Source: Daucus carota subsp. sativus (taxonomy: Eukaryota; Streptophyta; Magnoliopsida; Apiales; Apiaceae). Taken from it: 64,000 bases of DNA. The stretch is taken from the NCBI RefSeq assembly GCF_001625215.2, contig NC_030387.2:36045606-36109605 (forward strand). The letters run 5' to 3'. Positions 11,826 to 23,857 of the stretch are shown in pieces. The position numbers were made by a program, and so were the translations under genes. The notes under the pieces are model-generated. The model was not told the DNA's origin. It was given only the letters and a program-made list of their open reading frames with translations, and searched no databases. The stretch's first letter is position 1; every line of letters starts with the position of its first letter.

Positions 11826-14541
11826 CAGTGGCGGAACCAGAGGGGGCAGGGGATGCTGGAGCCCCCCTAATTTCGAAAAAACAGTGCATGTTTTTTTTCA
11901 GCTCCCGAATTATTGATGTCAGTATAATTCATGCACTTAAAACGTGTCCAGGAGATATATTATAACATGTCCTAAATCATAATTTAGGATATTTGATAAA
12001 AATGTTGATCCAACAATGTCTTAGTGATGCTTTATATCACTAGGACAACCTCTTCGAGCCTTATTTATAAAGGCACATCTCTCTCCTTGCTCTATACTAT
12101 ATTAATAAATTCTTTTACACACTCTCTTTTTTTTCTCTACTTTGGACTTGCTCTTAGTCTAGAGAGAGATTAACAAATACTCCCTTCATCCCAATTTGGA
12201 TGAGCTTTTTACTCATTTCACACATATTAAGGAGTATCAAAAGATTATTCTTTTTTCCATCTCTGCCCATATTTATTGTGTTGACTTTTTTTTTTTTGAC
12301 AGAAATGCACTTGCTCGTATCGAGAATACGCCAATACTCCGAGGAGTTTTTTTCATTTAAAAAGCTTATTATCTAACCGAAAGACAAGAAAATGTCTCCG
12401 GAAGTTTAGACAATAAAACTTAATGTCTGAAATAAAAAGTCCCAAGCTCCAAATCCACGCTACTTCCACCTCATTCCTGAAATAATACGATTCATTAATA
12501 ACAGGAAAATTATGAATTTAATTATTACAATAAAATATAAAACAGTTTATTAAAAGATGGTAAAGTTAATGAAAGATAAATATAATAATTTGTGAAAAAA
12601 AGGTGATAAATAAAATAAATACTAAAACAGAAAATATATATCTAACCAAAAGGAGACCCTTTGGCTAGATATATAACAAACTAAATAAATACTAAGAATA
12701 TAATTAGTAATATAAGAATTAAAATATAAAAGCTAAAATATAAAACTCTAATTTTCAAAATATATCTAAAATTTTAAAACTTAAATATAAAAAACGAGCC
12801 AACAAAATGGCACCGAATTGCCGTATACCAGGCCAATAATCTACGCCACCAATCATGGCCACCCATAAATGATACAAATAAAATCATAATCAAGACTTGC
12901 AAGTAATTATACATCTGTTAACAAATTACATAAAACTCTAATCAAAGAGGATTAAAGCATTTAAAGCATATTAATTAGCAATAACTCGAAAACAAAATTC
13001 GAAAGTTAGTAACAGTCAAGCAAAGTCAACTAGCCATTTAAAATAGCCAAAATTAAATCAACATTTACTACTAATAAAGTCAATTAAATAAAATAAATTT
13101 GGTAAGAAACTTACTAATTTTACAAGAAAAAACCTATAATCATGCAAGAAATTATCAATAATATTCTATTATCAAAATCACACCAAATGATATAATCATC
13201 TCATCACCGACATGGAAATAATCATAATCTCGTCATTGTCATTACAAACGATATACATTGTAACTCCTGCAAGCTCAAAACACAATTGCAAACGAACCTG
13301 CGACTCTGAATAAATTGTTAAAAAACAACATATCATACACATAATATACAAAACAAGTTTGACTGAAACTCACCAACTATCTCATCTACTGGATAAATCA
13401 AAAGACAAAATTAAAACAAAACACACCTCCAGAAATTGATTATCGTGCATAAGAACAAAAAAGTAAGAAAATATGAGATCTTACGACAAAACTCTTAAAA
13501 CATACGAAATTATATACACTAATAAAACAAATAATCACATAAACATGTTAAGAATTGGGCAGAGTACACCTTTATTTTGAAAGTCGAAATCTTGAATATA
13601 GATGAGCCAATAATTTGAGGACCACCATTTAGTGATGAATCGTTGAGCCGCCTCCACGTATAACCGATTCTCACTCGTTCACAACATCTGCGATTTATAT
13701 ACAGATGTTTTGTATGCATAGATTCTGATCACCGTCTATATGAAGTTCACCTTTTTGACGCCACTAGGATCCAGGAGCTCGAAAAAATCAGGAACACAGG
13801 GGACGCCTTTCTGGTTGTTTTTAACTCTGATGCTGCTTTGTTACCGATTTAAAACGGTGCAGAGATAAGAAAAGTAAAAAAGCAAGGTATAAATCATTTG
13901 AGCGAAAAAGATTAAGAAAAGGTAAGCCGCGGACTGGGCGGAGATCCACCGATCATGAACTAGAATCGGAGACGGCTTGAATCCTAGTGATTACGAAAAC
14001 TTTGAATCTGAATTCTCTCTTGTAATTAACAATGTGAAATGCTCGGAAATTTCAATTAGCCAAACGGATAAACGTTATTGTGTTGACTTTCAATAATATT
14101 AGTTAGATGGTACATTGGAAATGATAAATAAGAAAAGGTAAGAATGGAAGATTGTTGATAAATGTGCATTGAAAAGAAAGAGGCTTAACTATTTTGGAAT
14201 AAAAAAATTTCTCAAAAGGATCATCTAATTTGGGATTGAGGGAGTACATTCAAAAAATACACTCATAAGTCATACGCACTTACTTGACAATACCCTAATG
14301 ACAATACCCTAAGTCCCTAACTCAACATCTCACTCCGATAAATTCATTCAGTCGCGAACCCACGATAACCTGCTCAGCTGCGCTCTCCCTCCCAGCGGCC
14401 GGCTCTCGGTGCCCACTTCCCGCATGCCTGCAACCTTCTCTCGCGGACTCTCTCTCTAGATTCAAATCTCAATCGATCCTTTATAACCTCACTTGCTTTC
14501 GAATTTGAGCCCCCTAGGATTTAGTTCTGGTTCCGTTATTG
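11826..14541. mobile_element. hAT-like element (2.7 kb) with a nested Stowaway-like element
   Basis: The ends are cagtggcggaaccaga on the left and the imperfect inverse ttctggttccgttattg on the right. The flanking 8-mers are atcgataa (11818-11825) and atcaataa (14542-14549), 7 of 8 identical, fitting a hAT target duplication. Most of the interior is a separate Stowaway-like element (12180-14244). Near the left end (about 11935-12160) is half a copy of the gagcaagtcc MITE family. No hAT transposase frame is visible, so it is either non-autonomous or a composite. Confidence 0.65.
12180..14244. mobile_element. Unusually large Stowaway/mariner-type non-autonomous element
   Basis: It starts ctcccttcatcccaatttgg and ends with the inverse ccaatttgggattgagggag, with TA on both sides (12178-12179 and 14245-14246), the mariner target. 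At 2065 bp it is far longer than ordinary Stowaway MITEs of a few hundred bases. The interior is mostly AT-rich, but the right third (about 13560-14040) is clearly less so and holds a 66-codon minus-strand frame at 13519-13719 that I cannot assign. No transposase motif was recognised. Confidence 0.7.
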
Positions 14542-14549
14542 ATCAATAA

Positions 14550-15275
14550 TCACTTAAAAAATCACTTATGGACAAAGCTTTTCTTGTATATCGTTCTGGT
14601 TTTTCTTGCTTTACAACATATACTACTGAACAAAGATTGGTATGCATCCTGTATACGTGGTTTGACAAACAACTGTCATTTCGGATAAGATTTACTTCCT
14701 ATAATCTCACACGTCAATAAATTGTATCCGTAGACATAGGTTTAAAACATTTTTCATACATGACCCTATTCTGGTTTATCTTTAATTTAATTTTTGTTTA
14801 AATGTATATTATTTATAAAAACTACTTCAATTTCTTTACACTATATATCACATCAAAATGAGTATCTTATGCATAACTAAATATAATTATCTCTAAATTT
14901 TCAAAAAAAATATTTGTTATGATATAATAGAATATAAATGAGATATAGATGAAACTAATTTATTTTGTTAACAAACATAAGGGTGTCCTTGAATTTATAA
15001 AAAAATTCTAAAATGATATAAAAATTACATCAAATATATTTCATACCAAACATGATGTCAAAATATTCATTTACTATAACTTTTACACTACATTGAAATT
15101 AAATTAAAATAGTTTTACTCCAAAAATTACACTATTTTAGAATTTTAGTTTATGATCTCATATGTAACCACAACTTGTTTGAGTTTTATATTTTAACCCA
15201 TACCATAAAAGGAGCGAAAGGGCACAAGAGTAAAACTGGACATGAGTTGGATTCTCTTTTGTAGTCTGTAGATAA
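14550..15275. other. Intergenic DNA, nothing recognised
   Basis: AT-rich sequence without recognisable genes or delimitable elements. Confidence 0.5.
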
Positions 15276-15646
15276 GAGCGAGTCCAATAAGTGTGCTAAA
15301 TCAAGTCTTAAATCCAAAAATAGGGAATATGAGATAAAATTGCACTCCAACACTATGCTAATGATGTGCTAAATCACTAGCACAAGCATCCCCTTCCCTA
15401 TTTTTAGAATATGCTAGCCACTTCTAAACTATTTTTATCATTAAAATATTCATTTCCCTCTCTCCTCCACATCATTTCCCTCTCTCTTTTTTCCTCTTTC
15501 CCTCTTTTTTAATATTATTATAATAATAGGGAATGGATATAGGGAGTACTATTGGAGCTCATGTGCTAAATCTTGTGCTAAATCACTAAGACATATTATT
15601 TTATAATATTTTTAGGGAACCTCTTAGCATAGTGTTGGACTTGCTC
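15276..15646. mobile_element. Tourist-like MITE with TAA target duplication
   Basis: It begins gagcgagtccaa, ends ttggacttgctc, and is flanked by TAA on both sides. It is 371 bp long and AT-rich, with no ORF. Confidence 0.75.
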
Positions 15647-15649
15647 TAA

Positions 15650-16044
15650 GAGCAACTCCAATGCAATGCTATACTTGGTTCTATTGCTATATTATAGCAT
15701 CAAAAGTAAAAAAACTCAACTCCAAAGGGGTGCTATATTTGGATGCATCCATGCATAGATGCATCCTTGGTTCTATATTTGAAACCAAGGATGGATCCAT
15801 CCATGTTGCCACATCATCAATAAATAGAAATTGGAAACTAGTTAATGAGTTAATGAGTTAGGTAAAAGTTAAAAAGTTGGTTCTATATAGAAGTTATGTA
15901 AAAGTTAATGAGTTGGTTAAATTTGAAACAAGTTATAGAACTTAGCATTGGAGTGCAAGTTTTATTTTAGCACCAAAAAACACTTTTTGATGCTATATTA
16001 TAGCAATAGCAATAGATATATAGCATCTAGTATTGGACTTGCTC
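15650..16044. mobile_element. Second Tourist-like MITE, abutting the first
   Basis: It begins gagcaactccaa, ends ttggacttgctc, and is flanked by TAA (15647-15649 and 16045-16047). The TAA at 15647-15649 is shared with the previous MITE, so one inserted at the edge of the other. The open frame at 15661-15861 lies inside it and is not a gene. Confidence 0.75.
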
Positions 16045-17924
16045 TAAGAACTTCATTTTTGTATAAAAAATAAGGTGTGCATGGCCGTAACTATTGACTT
16101 TAATCACGTGAAAACGCGAACAACTCTGCCTATCCACCGTACAGTAGCAGGACGGTACAATTAAGCATCCACGCATTCAATTACTTATTTACCCCTGATA
16201 TCTATTTAGCTAGAGATAACTTAGAGGATATCATGGGGATTTCCACCTGGTTGGTTGCATTTGCTCCTGCAGAGGAAGACTGGATCCAAGGCCCACGTGT
16301 GTTTCCTCCTACTGCACGTGATAAAGTCACCTCCTCCACATGCTATCATAACCGTTCAATGTATAAACATGAAAGCCATTATGGAGGACGCAAAATAACA
16401 AGGACAGTTGGCCTTTTAACCGTTGCAGCACATGTACTTTCGTACGTATGTATGTTGTTTGAGAACGTACAGTTTACCATATCTCTTGTACTTTTTCTCT
16501 TTTCTTGTTGTGTCAAGTTACCATCGTGTTACAAATTTGGAGACACGTGTCAGTACTACAGTCTCAATTCGTTTGGGCTCCCGTGTCCAATTTCTCGCTG
16601 TTGTCTAGGCTCAAATTTAGAATTGCGGGGCTAAATGAATTTAAAATAAGTAATTTTTGTTAAAATAAAAGAAATAAAGTAGAAATAAGGTAAGATTTAT
16701 AAGTGATTAAAATATTTTTAGAAAAAAATAGAAGTTAAGATTCTTAATTTTCTTAATTTTTTATAAGTCTTCCTCGATTTTTTACCCAAACAGTACTAAA
16801 AAGAAATTTTAACATATAACTCTAGAAGCCGAGAGTAAAAACTCCACCCAAACACCCCCTTCCACTTTGTTTATAGATACACTTACATGCAAGGGTGCTC
16901 GATTCACATATTGGTCCGATTCGTAATTCATTTCTGACCCGCTTCCGATAGTCCGATCGCAATGGTGAGTTTAAAAAAAAATGTTTGTATTGGGAAAGAA
17001 AATTGTTTGTAAAATTGTCTGTTTGGATAATAAATTAAAAATAAATTTAAGAGATTATATTGAATTGATTTTTATTAAAAAATATTTATAAAAACAAAAA
17101 AATTCATTCATAAAAATATATCTTCCCAACTTTCGATTAAAATAATTTTTAATTTCATTAAAAAAAATCATTTTTAATTCATTTTATTTTAAATATTTTT
17201 TTAATTAAAAATCGAAATAAATTAAAGCTCAAGACCGTAAGCCTTCCCAGCCATACTCTTAATCATTCACTGACTCTCGATGGTTGTTTGTCTCAAGAGT
17301 TCAATCCCGTTCTAAATGGTCAATCTGAAGTAGATTCTTTGTCCAGAAATTTCATAATCACCTTATTTAACCATGAATCGTGAAATTTAATTTTACCCGA
17401 TTGAGTCCGTCTTCGGCCTTCATGCCATCTACAATCACATCGTAAAATATGCAGACTCAACGTAATCATACAACTCTTGTCATTAAAAAGTCTAATCATA
17501 CAATTGTAATCGTACCACAGAGAGAAAACATAAAGCCTTGTGTTTTTTATAGAAGTAAAATAAGAAATCAGTATTTTTTTTATAAAAGTTAAATAAGAAA
17601 TAGATGATGCTTAAAAAGAAAAGAGGATAAAGATAAAAAAGGCAGGCGCTACAACTGCAAGGAAGGTTACATAGACAGGCTGGACAATCTCTCTCCTTTG
17701 GAGTAGTCTCTTACACAAAAACCTAACCTCATGATTTTGTTTTCCCTCCCATCTACCGACTGCGACATCTTTTATCAACCAACTTTTACAAATTGCAAGA
17801 GTTATCTCATGTGCAAATTTAAAGTTCGCAGTACAAGGAAACAGAAAAAATATAATTCGAGATCTGCAATTTAAATGCTTAAAATACGAGTTTAATCCAT
17901 GTCTAGTCAAATACATGTGAAACG
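16045..17924. other. Intergenic DNA with promoter-like ACGT motifs
   Basis: 16290-16320 contains two CACGTG-type cores close together and another lies at about 16542, but no credible coding region follows. The 133-codon frame at 16233-16634 has no recognisable domain. About 16640-16860 is a decayed AT-rich MITE-like stretch ending accccct. Confidence 0.4.
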
Positions 17925-18477
17925 AAACTAGTTTTTTTTTTCTTTTTTTAAACAAAAATGTTAATCTAATAATAGAAAGCCATGCGGCAACTACACCAAT
18001 AATCGAGTCGAACAAAATGGAAATTGCAATGTTCTCATGAAGAGACAGTTAAACGATATTTTGAAGATAAAGTATATACAAATACAAATACCTTCTTCAT
18101 GCATCCTCGTTGAATCACCGGTACCTTCTTCATCATGCCCAAATAGAGCTATCGTTTGAGCTATCGACCAGAACTGCGATTCCATGCAAACTTTCGTCAT
18201 CAAATAAAGACACCCGCTTACGATGAAAAAGCGAAAACAAAACTCTCACGAGGGAGAGAAAACAATCTTAAATCTGGAGTGGAACCACAAAAACAAGATA
18301 AATCAGACTGAAAATCCACCCGATTGAAACAGTGAAGAAAGACAGCGAAATCTCCGATGGTTTTAGATCTAAGAATCTTCCCGAGAACAGATCTGGAATA
18401 GAACCACAAAAATAAGAGAAATCGGACCGAAAACCCACCCACTTGGAAGAGAGACAGCAAACTAGTTTTTTTTTCTT
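17925..18477 (-). mobile_element. Probable retroposed transcript bounded by 19-bp direct repeats
   Basis: Direct repeats aaactagttttttttttctt (17925-17944) and aaactagtttttttttctt (18459-18477) differ by one T. Read on the minus strand, the interval starts after one repeat, runs about 510 bp and ends in an A-run joined to the other repeat, as expected for LINE-mediated insertion. Inside is a CT-rich leader with an imperfect duplication of about 117-bp period (18265-18465), then a short open frame beginning near 18200 (MTKVCMESQFWSIAQT) that I cannot assign. It could be a piece of a host transcript or an unrecognised SINE. Confidence 0.4.
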
Positions 18478-19234
18478 ATTATGCATTTTTATTATTTTAT
18501 AACTTTACTTATGAAAACTTAATTATGTTTTTATAATATATCCATTGGTTTATATTATTTTTATTTTCTTTGTTTCCCAAAACAAACTGAGTGTATATAG
18601 GGGTCGTGTTCACTTTAAAACTATTATCCTAAGAACTCTTACAACACTTAACTTTATTTATAGTATTAATTAGGTTTCTACACCTGAATTATATATTAGC
18701 AGAATTACATATGAAAAATATGTCGTGTTTATGTATTATATTTAATTTTTTTTAAATACACACAATGAGATAAAAAAATATGTATATATATTTAGATTTT
18801 AAAAATCTATTCAAAATTTCCTGAGGACGACCCTATATAATATATACAGATATGCATAATACATATGCAGTTAATTTTTACGCTCCTAAAATAGTGTATA
18901 GACACATCGACATTTATTTTATGACTGTGAAATATGACATTATTTGTTCCATTGATTAGATATTCTGCGAGTGCTTTTCCCTTCATTTTGTCTTTACGAT
19001 TCATCATATCATTTATATTTTGTAATAAGCGAATTTCCAAATCATCTTTTTTATATATTCTCTACGCGATGCTCGTATTGATAAAGGAGATGTTTTGGAT
19101 CAACTACAATACTATATTTAATAATTATTTTTACTTAGTTAAAAGAATTAATAAATTATTTTAAAAATAGAGGATTAGAGATCGGGTCTCTATAGACATC
19201 AATAATTTTCCGCTCCATAAAACACAACTTTTTA
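18478..19234. other. Intergenic DNA, nothing recognised
   Basis: AT-rich; short frames on both strands around 18800-19160 overlap each other and show no domain. Confidence 0.5.
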
Positions 19235-19243
19235 TAAGAAACC

Positions 19244-20291
19244 GAGCTATTAACCAAAAAACCCAACGAACTTGTCATTTTTTTGCCAAAAAACCTTTAA
19301 ACTTTTCTCTTCACTAAGAACTCCAACAAACTTTATTAAAATCATATAAAAAAAATACAAAACAAACCATAGTTAAATATTCTAATCTGACTTGTCAAGT
19401 ATCTCTCCATGATTTGTATCTTTTTATACACGCGTGAGTCACATGACGCCTATTCATTACACGTGTCTGCCACGTCATGTCTATTCAGTAATAATTTGTC
19501 TTTTAATCATTTATAATATTTTAATTAATATAAACCCAAAGAAGATCCCAGGGTTTTCTCTGTCCTAGTCTATAGGTTTTTTGTCATCTGAATCAGGAGT
19601 TGTCTTTGCTGGGATTAGGGTTGGATAAAAATCTTCTACATACAAGAAATTGACCTTCTTTTTCTCTTCCCTATCAACCAAGATTCTTAATTCATTGTCG
19701 AGCTTCAAAATTATAGTGCACACTGGATTAATTTGTCAGACTAATTTGTCAGACGACACAGATGGTGGGAACTTAACATGATGCTCAACAAACTCTCTGG
19801 TCTTGGGGTTTTTACGCTTCAAAATGAAATGGACCTTGTTTGTAACTCGACATTTATGAGGGCCAAAACATAATAGAGTAAGGAGATTGATTGTCAAATC
19901 ATTTGGCTACTCAACTAGCCTCCTAAGGTCCTGACCAAATAAAATTGAGCTGTATCTGAAGCTTTACTACACAGAGGAACAGGAGGTCGTGGTGCGAATA
20001 TAATATCTGGACACCAAAATGCTACCTAGGTGATGTTTTGGCGGTTCTTTGGTCTTATGAGGCTTGAGTAAAAAATTTATTTATTTTTCTTGTTTTTTGA
20101 TTAATTGTAATCATATTTTCACATAAGATTTGTGATGATAATGGTTAGTCCAAGTCAACTATAATTAACTCTAGTTAATTTTTTTTTCAAAGATTGAGTA
20201 AAGTTTAATGGGTTGTTAAAGAAAAAAAAAGATTTAAAGGTTTGTTGGCAAAAAAATGACAAGTTAGTTAGAGTTTTTTGGTTAATAACTC
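19244..20291. mobile_element. Mutator-like non-autonomous element with perfect 9-bp target duplication
   Basis: The ends are gagctattaaccaaaaaac and the inverse gttttttggttaataactc (one mismatch in the outer 19). The flanking 9-mers are identical: taagaaacc at 19235-19243 and 20292-20300. The inverted homology continues inward through the cttgtcatttttttgcca phrase for about 90 bp. The 1048-bp element has no transposase frame; its interior (about 19550-20050) is less AT-rich and may be captured sequence, not identified. Confidence 0.85.
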
Positions 20292-20300
20292 TAAGAAACC

Positions 20301-20859
20301 TATATATAAACTTTTTTGTTTAGGACGAAAAGGAGTGCTCATTCCAATTTTGATATCAAAAATGGCTCTCGGATGCTGAACTAAAATGAAAGAGCCTTTT
20401 GGTTTCAATCGAATTTTTATATTTTTTCTTTGAGATTAGATATTTTAAAAATTAAAAAAATTACCATATAAAAACCGATCGTAAGCTCATAACCTTTACT
20501 TTTATGTACATTTTTCAAATTATTGACTAAATATTATTATATCCATCTTTCTTATATTTTCACATTTCTTTTGTGCACGTCTTTGTGGTTAATACTCATG
20601 AGTCATGACAACATAATACTGAATATCTTTTACCGAAAATTTTATTAAAAAATCGAAATCAATAAATCATTATTAACACATGTCTATCCTAAGACAATAT
20701 ATAGAAAAATCGTTTTATATAAACTTCTACGATCAATCACGGAATAGAACCGGCTGGTAAAATTACATACTTGCGAAATAAAACAACTGAAACATGGAAT
20801 TTCATATAAAACTATTACAGTGAAAATGTGTTTTTAGAAAATAAATAGGATACGATATT
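20301..20859. other. Intergenic DNA, nothing recognised
   Basis: AT-rich sequence between two transposons, with no coding or repeat signal I could support. Confidence 0.5.
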
Positions 20860-21567
20860 TAGGGATGGCAGAAAAAACCGATCCGAATGGATACCCGACC
20901 GTTTCGATCCGAATGGATCTTACCGAACCCGATATTTTGGATTTGGATTTGGATTTGGATTTTATTGTTAGACCCGAACGAGTTTTGATTTGGATTTGGA
21001 TACTAGGTATTCCGTATCGAAACCCGACCCGAAATCCGAATCCGGTCCAAACCCGAAAAAAAATCCAAATATATATATTATATTGTATATGTATATGTAT
21101 ACTAATATACTTATTTTCAATTTTAAATTTACTAAATTTTGTTTATATATATACACGTGTGTAGAGTGTGAATGTGTATATTCTTGGGTTATAGTAACTT
21201 TTTTTGTTTAACTAATGAGTTATTTTATAATTTCATACTCCATATATTGAAGATTTGTGTTTAGAAATTATTAAATACGGTTCAAAATTTTATTTATGTG
21301 TAATCCTTTATTATTAAAGTAGTTTAGTTTTAAATATAATGAAATTTAAGGGCGAAAAAATCAAAAATAATATTTTTACAATACTATATAAATTTCGGAA
21401 TTTAGGTTTTGGATAAACCCGAAGAAACCCAAACCCGAACCGAAACCCGTGGATTTGGATTTGATATGTGAAACCCGATTGAATTTAGATTTTAAAAATA
21501 ATTTGGATTTGAATTTGGATTTGGATATCTCAAATATCCGAATCGATCCAACCCGTTGCCATCCCTA
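20860..21567. mobile_element. Non-autonomous hAT element with perfect 8-bp target duplication
   Basis: It starts tagggatggca and ends tgccatcccta. The flanking 8-mers are both acgatatt (20852-20859, 21568-21575). Subterminal regions at both ends carry many short repeats of ggatttggatt and acccga types, as expected for transposase-binding clusters. The ends match those of the hAT element at 59246-62367 except for one base in the first dozen, so they belong to the same broad family. The short frames inside are repeat-derived, not genes. Confidence 0.88.
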
Positions 21568-21575
21568 ACGATATT

Positions 21576-23599
21576 CTATTACAAAGCAAAAAATCAAATC
21601 GACCGAGTGTTATGGAATTAAGAGTAACAATTGAAAGGAGAGAACATAGAAGGGAGAAAGAGATGATAAATAGACAAATAAGTAATAACTACCCATATTC
21701 TTTCTGGTCCGTCAACACGGAAGAGGGGGAATGCAATCCAGGCTGGATGGGGACCCAGTTTTGCAGCTGCTAACTTTCCTGGTCAAAGCTTGTCTCACAC
21801 CCTCAGCCGTTACTACTTATCTACCCCCTCCCACCTTTCCTTGTCACAGGACTCGTAACAAATTATTTAATGAGTTTCATCTGCTACCAAACATAACCCC
21901 CTCATTTTTTATTTTTTCCCCCGTTTAAAAAATTCTGTATTTATAAATTATTATTTACATTTAATAAACCTAACCTAAGTCGCCAAAAAATAAAATTTTT
22001 AGTTATTGTGATTTTTTTGAGGTATAACGTATAAGTGCTGTTTGACTCAAAAATGACCAGCTTCTTGGCTTATGAGTCAGAAACAATAAGTAAGATATTT
22101 TAATGTTTTTGGTGAATTTTTTTAATTTTTGATATTTGATTTTATAAAAATATAAAAGATCACTTAAAAAGATAATTTAAAATATTTTATTATAAAGTTA
22201 ATAATTCCATACCGAATAAGTTATAAATACAAAAAAAATATTCAAACATATTTATCAACAAATTCTTAATAATAAATAATAATAAACATTTTTTTAAAAT
22301 TAAACCAAACAATCCCCGCAAATTGTACTCCCAACTTCCATTAAAAATTAGTTTACGAATGAACTGTCAATCTGTTGCTAAGGCGTGTAGGTCGGAAAGA
22401 AGAATGGTGCTAAAACTAGATTAGTCAATCACACGCTTGCTAGTTGCTGCTGCCGGTTGATTAGAAAAGGAGAGTTGAGGAAATTAGTTATCCATCTATT
22501 TCTAAATAACTTGTATGTCTAGTTTGTGTACGAAGCAGTTAAATGATTAGCACAAGGCTCCGCGATTTCAAATTCGTACTAATATTTGCCACCATTTTCA
22601 TTCAATTTTCTATATCTGTACATCCAGAAATCTTTAATTTGTTATCGTGTTATTTCACTCGAAAGCAGCTTTTAATTTTGCAGTTGATATTTTTAAATGT
22701 TCTAGATGTTTTGTTTCTTTTAAAGCTCATGGCACGTTAGGTTGCATACCTGCTGAGACGGGTGGTTTAAGTTTGTTGTTCTGTTTGGTTAGATGACGGT
22801 TTCTAGTTGCTGTTTCATCCTTTTTATTTTTTATATTTTGTTTTTACACAATTGATCAAAATTTGATTGAAACTTGTTTAATATGATTTAAGTTATATTG
22901 ATAAAAAAATTTTAGTTATTATACAATATATTTTTCAATGTTTTTTATATATAAATAAGTCAATTTTAATTTGAATTAAATGTTTTGATTACATGATCGA
23001 ATAATTATTTTGATTATTAGATTGAATTAGTTATTTTAGATGAGGTTTGATAAGTAACCGTTTGATTAGTTTAGTTTTTATACTCCAACTTACATATATA
23101 ATCTTTGTTTAAAAACTCGTCTTAAATAATTTTTTCAAATTTAATTTTCTGAACTCAGAGTTATTTTAAATCGATGACTATCAAACATCAATGTAGATCA
23201 TTTACATAGGAAATCTTGCAAGATGGTTCGGTTCGTAAAGAGGTATGTGTCAGGTTTTTATCAGATCTTATCCAAAATTTATCAAATTTTTTTGATAAAT
23301 TAGAGGTTTTTAATTAAATAACAAAGTATTTATAGCCATAAATCAACTTTTTTTTAATAATTTTAAAAATGTTAGAACACGCCAAGAGAATCAAGGAATC
23401 CATGCAGTAGCAGTACGATAAATTAAAGTGATATTTACATGAAAATACAAGTCGAAATAAACCATGTACTAATACTATTCCGTGGACCCAAAACCTGAAA
23501 ACGAAAAAACCATATTAAATCTAAATAAAGAAAACATGATGCAAAATGAGAGGGGATAGTATATGTGTAAATCAGTGCAGGTCTAGGATGTGACGCGTG
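21576..23599. other. Intergenic DNA upstream of the MYB gene
   Basis: About 22027-22320 resembles a hAT-type MITE (left gtgctgtttgactcaaaa, right ttaaaccaaacaatcccc). The rest is AT-rich without recognisable genes. Confidence 0.45.
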
Positions 23600-23730
23600 T
23601 CCGTTTACAGCTGTAGTCCATATTATCTATCTTCCATATGTAACCGCTTCGCTGGAAGAAGCGGTGCCCATAACGCCTTCCTCCTCTTCATCTTTACCTC
23701 TCCAACCGGTCATATCTCTCTCCTCCCTCT

Positions 23731-23740
23731 CTTTATATAC
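23731..23740 (+). promoter_or_regulatory. Probable TATA box of the MYB gene
   Basis: ctttatatac lies about 120 bp upstream of the start codon at 23858, followed by a CT-rich leader typical of plant 5' untranslated regions. Confidence 0.5.
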
Positions 23741-23857
23741 TCTCTCCCACTCCATCTCCTTCTCTTCTCATATACACAACACATATATTCTCTCCAGCAT
23801 TTACACACTATAACTTTTAACAACTATAATCTCTCTCTTTACATGCTGTGAAAATTA

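Noticed and set aside
16233..16634. 133-codon frame on the plus strand
   Set aside because: No family resemblance, with an overlapping second frame of similar length; the surroundings look like promoter-type or intergenic DNA.
20865..21211. Overlapping frames in the hAT derivative rich in Asp-Leu and Asn-Pro repeats
   Set aside because: They arise from the subterminal ggatttggatt and acccga repeats of the transposon.
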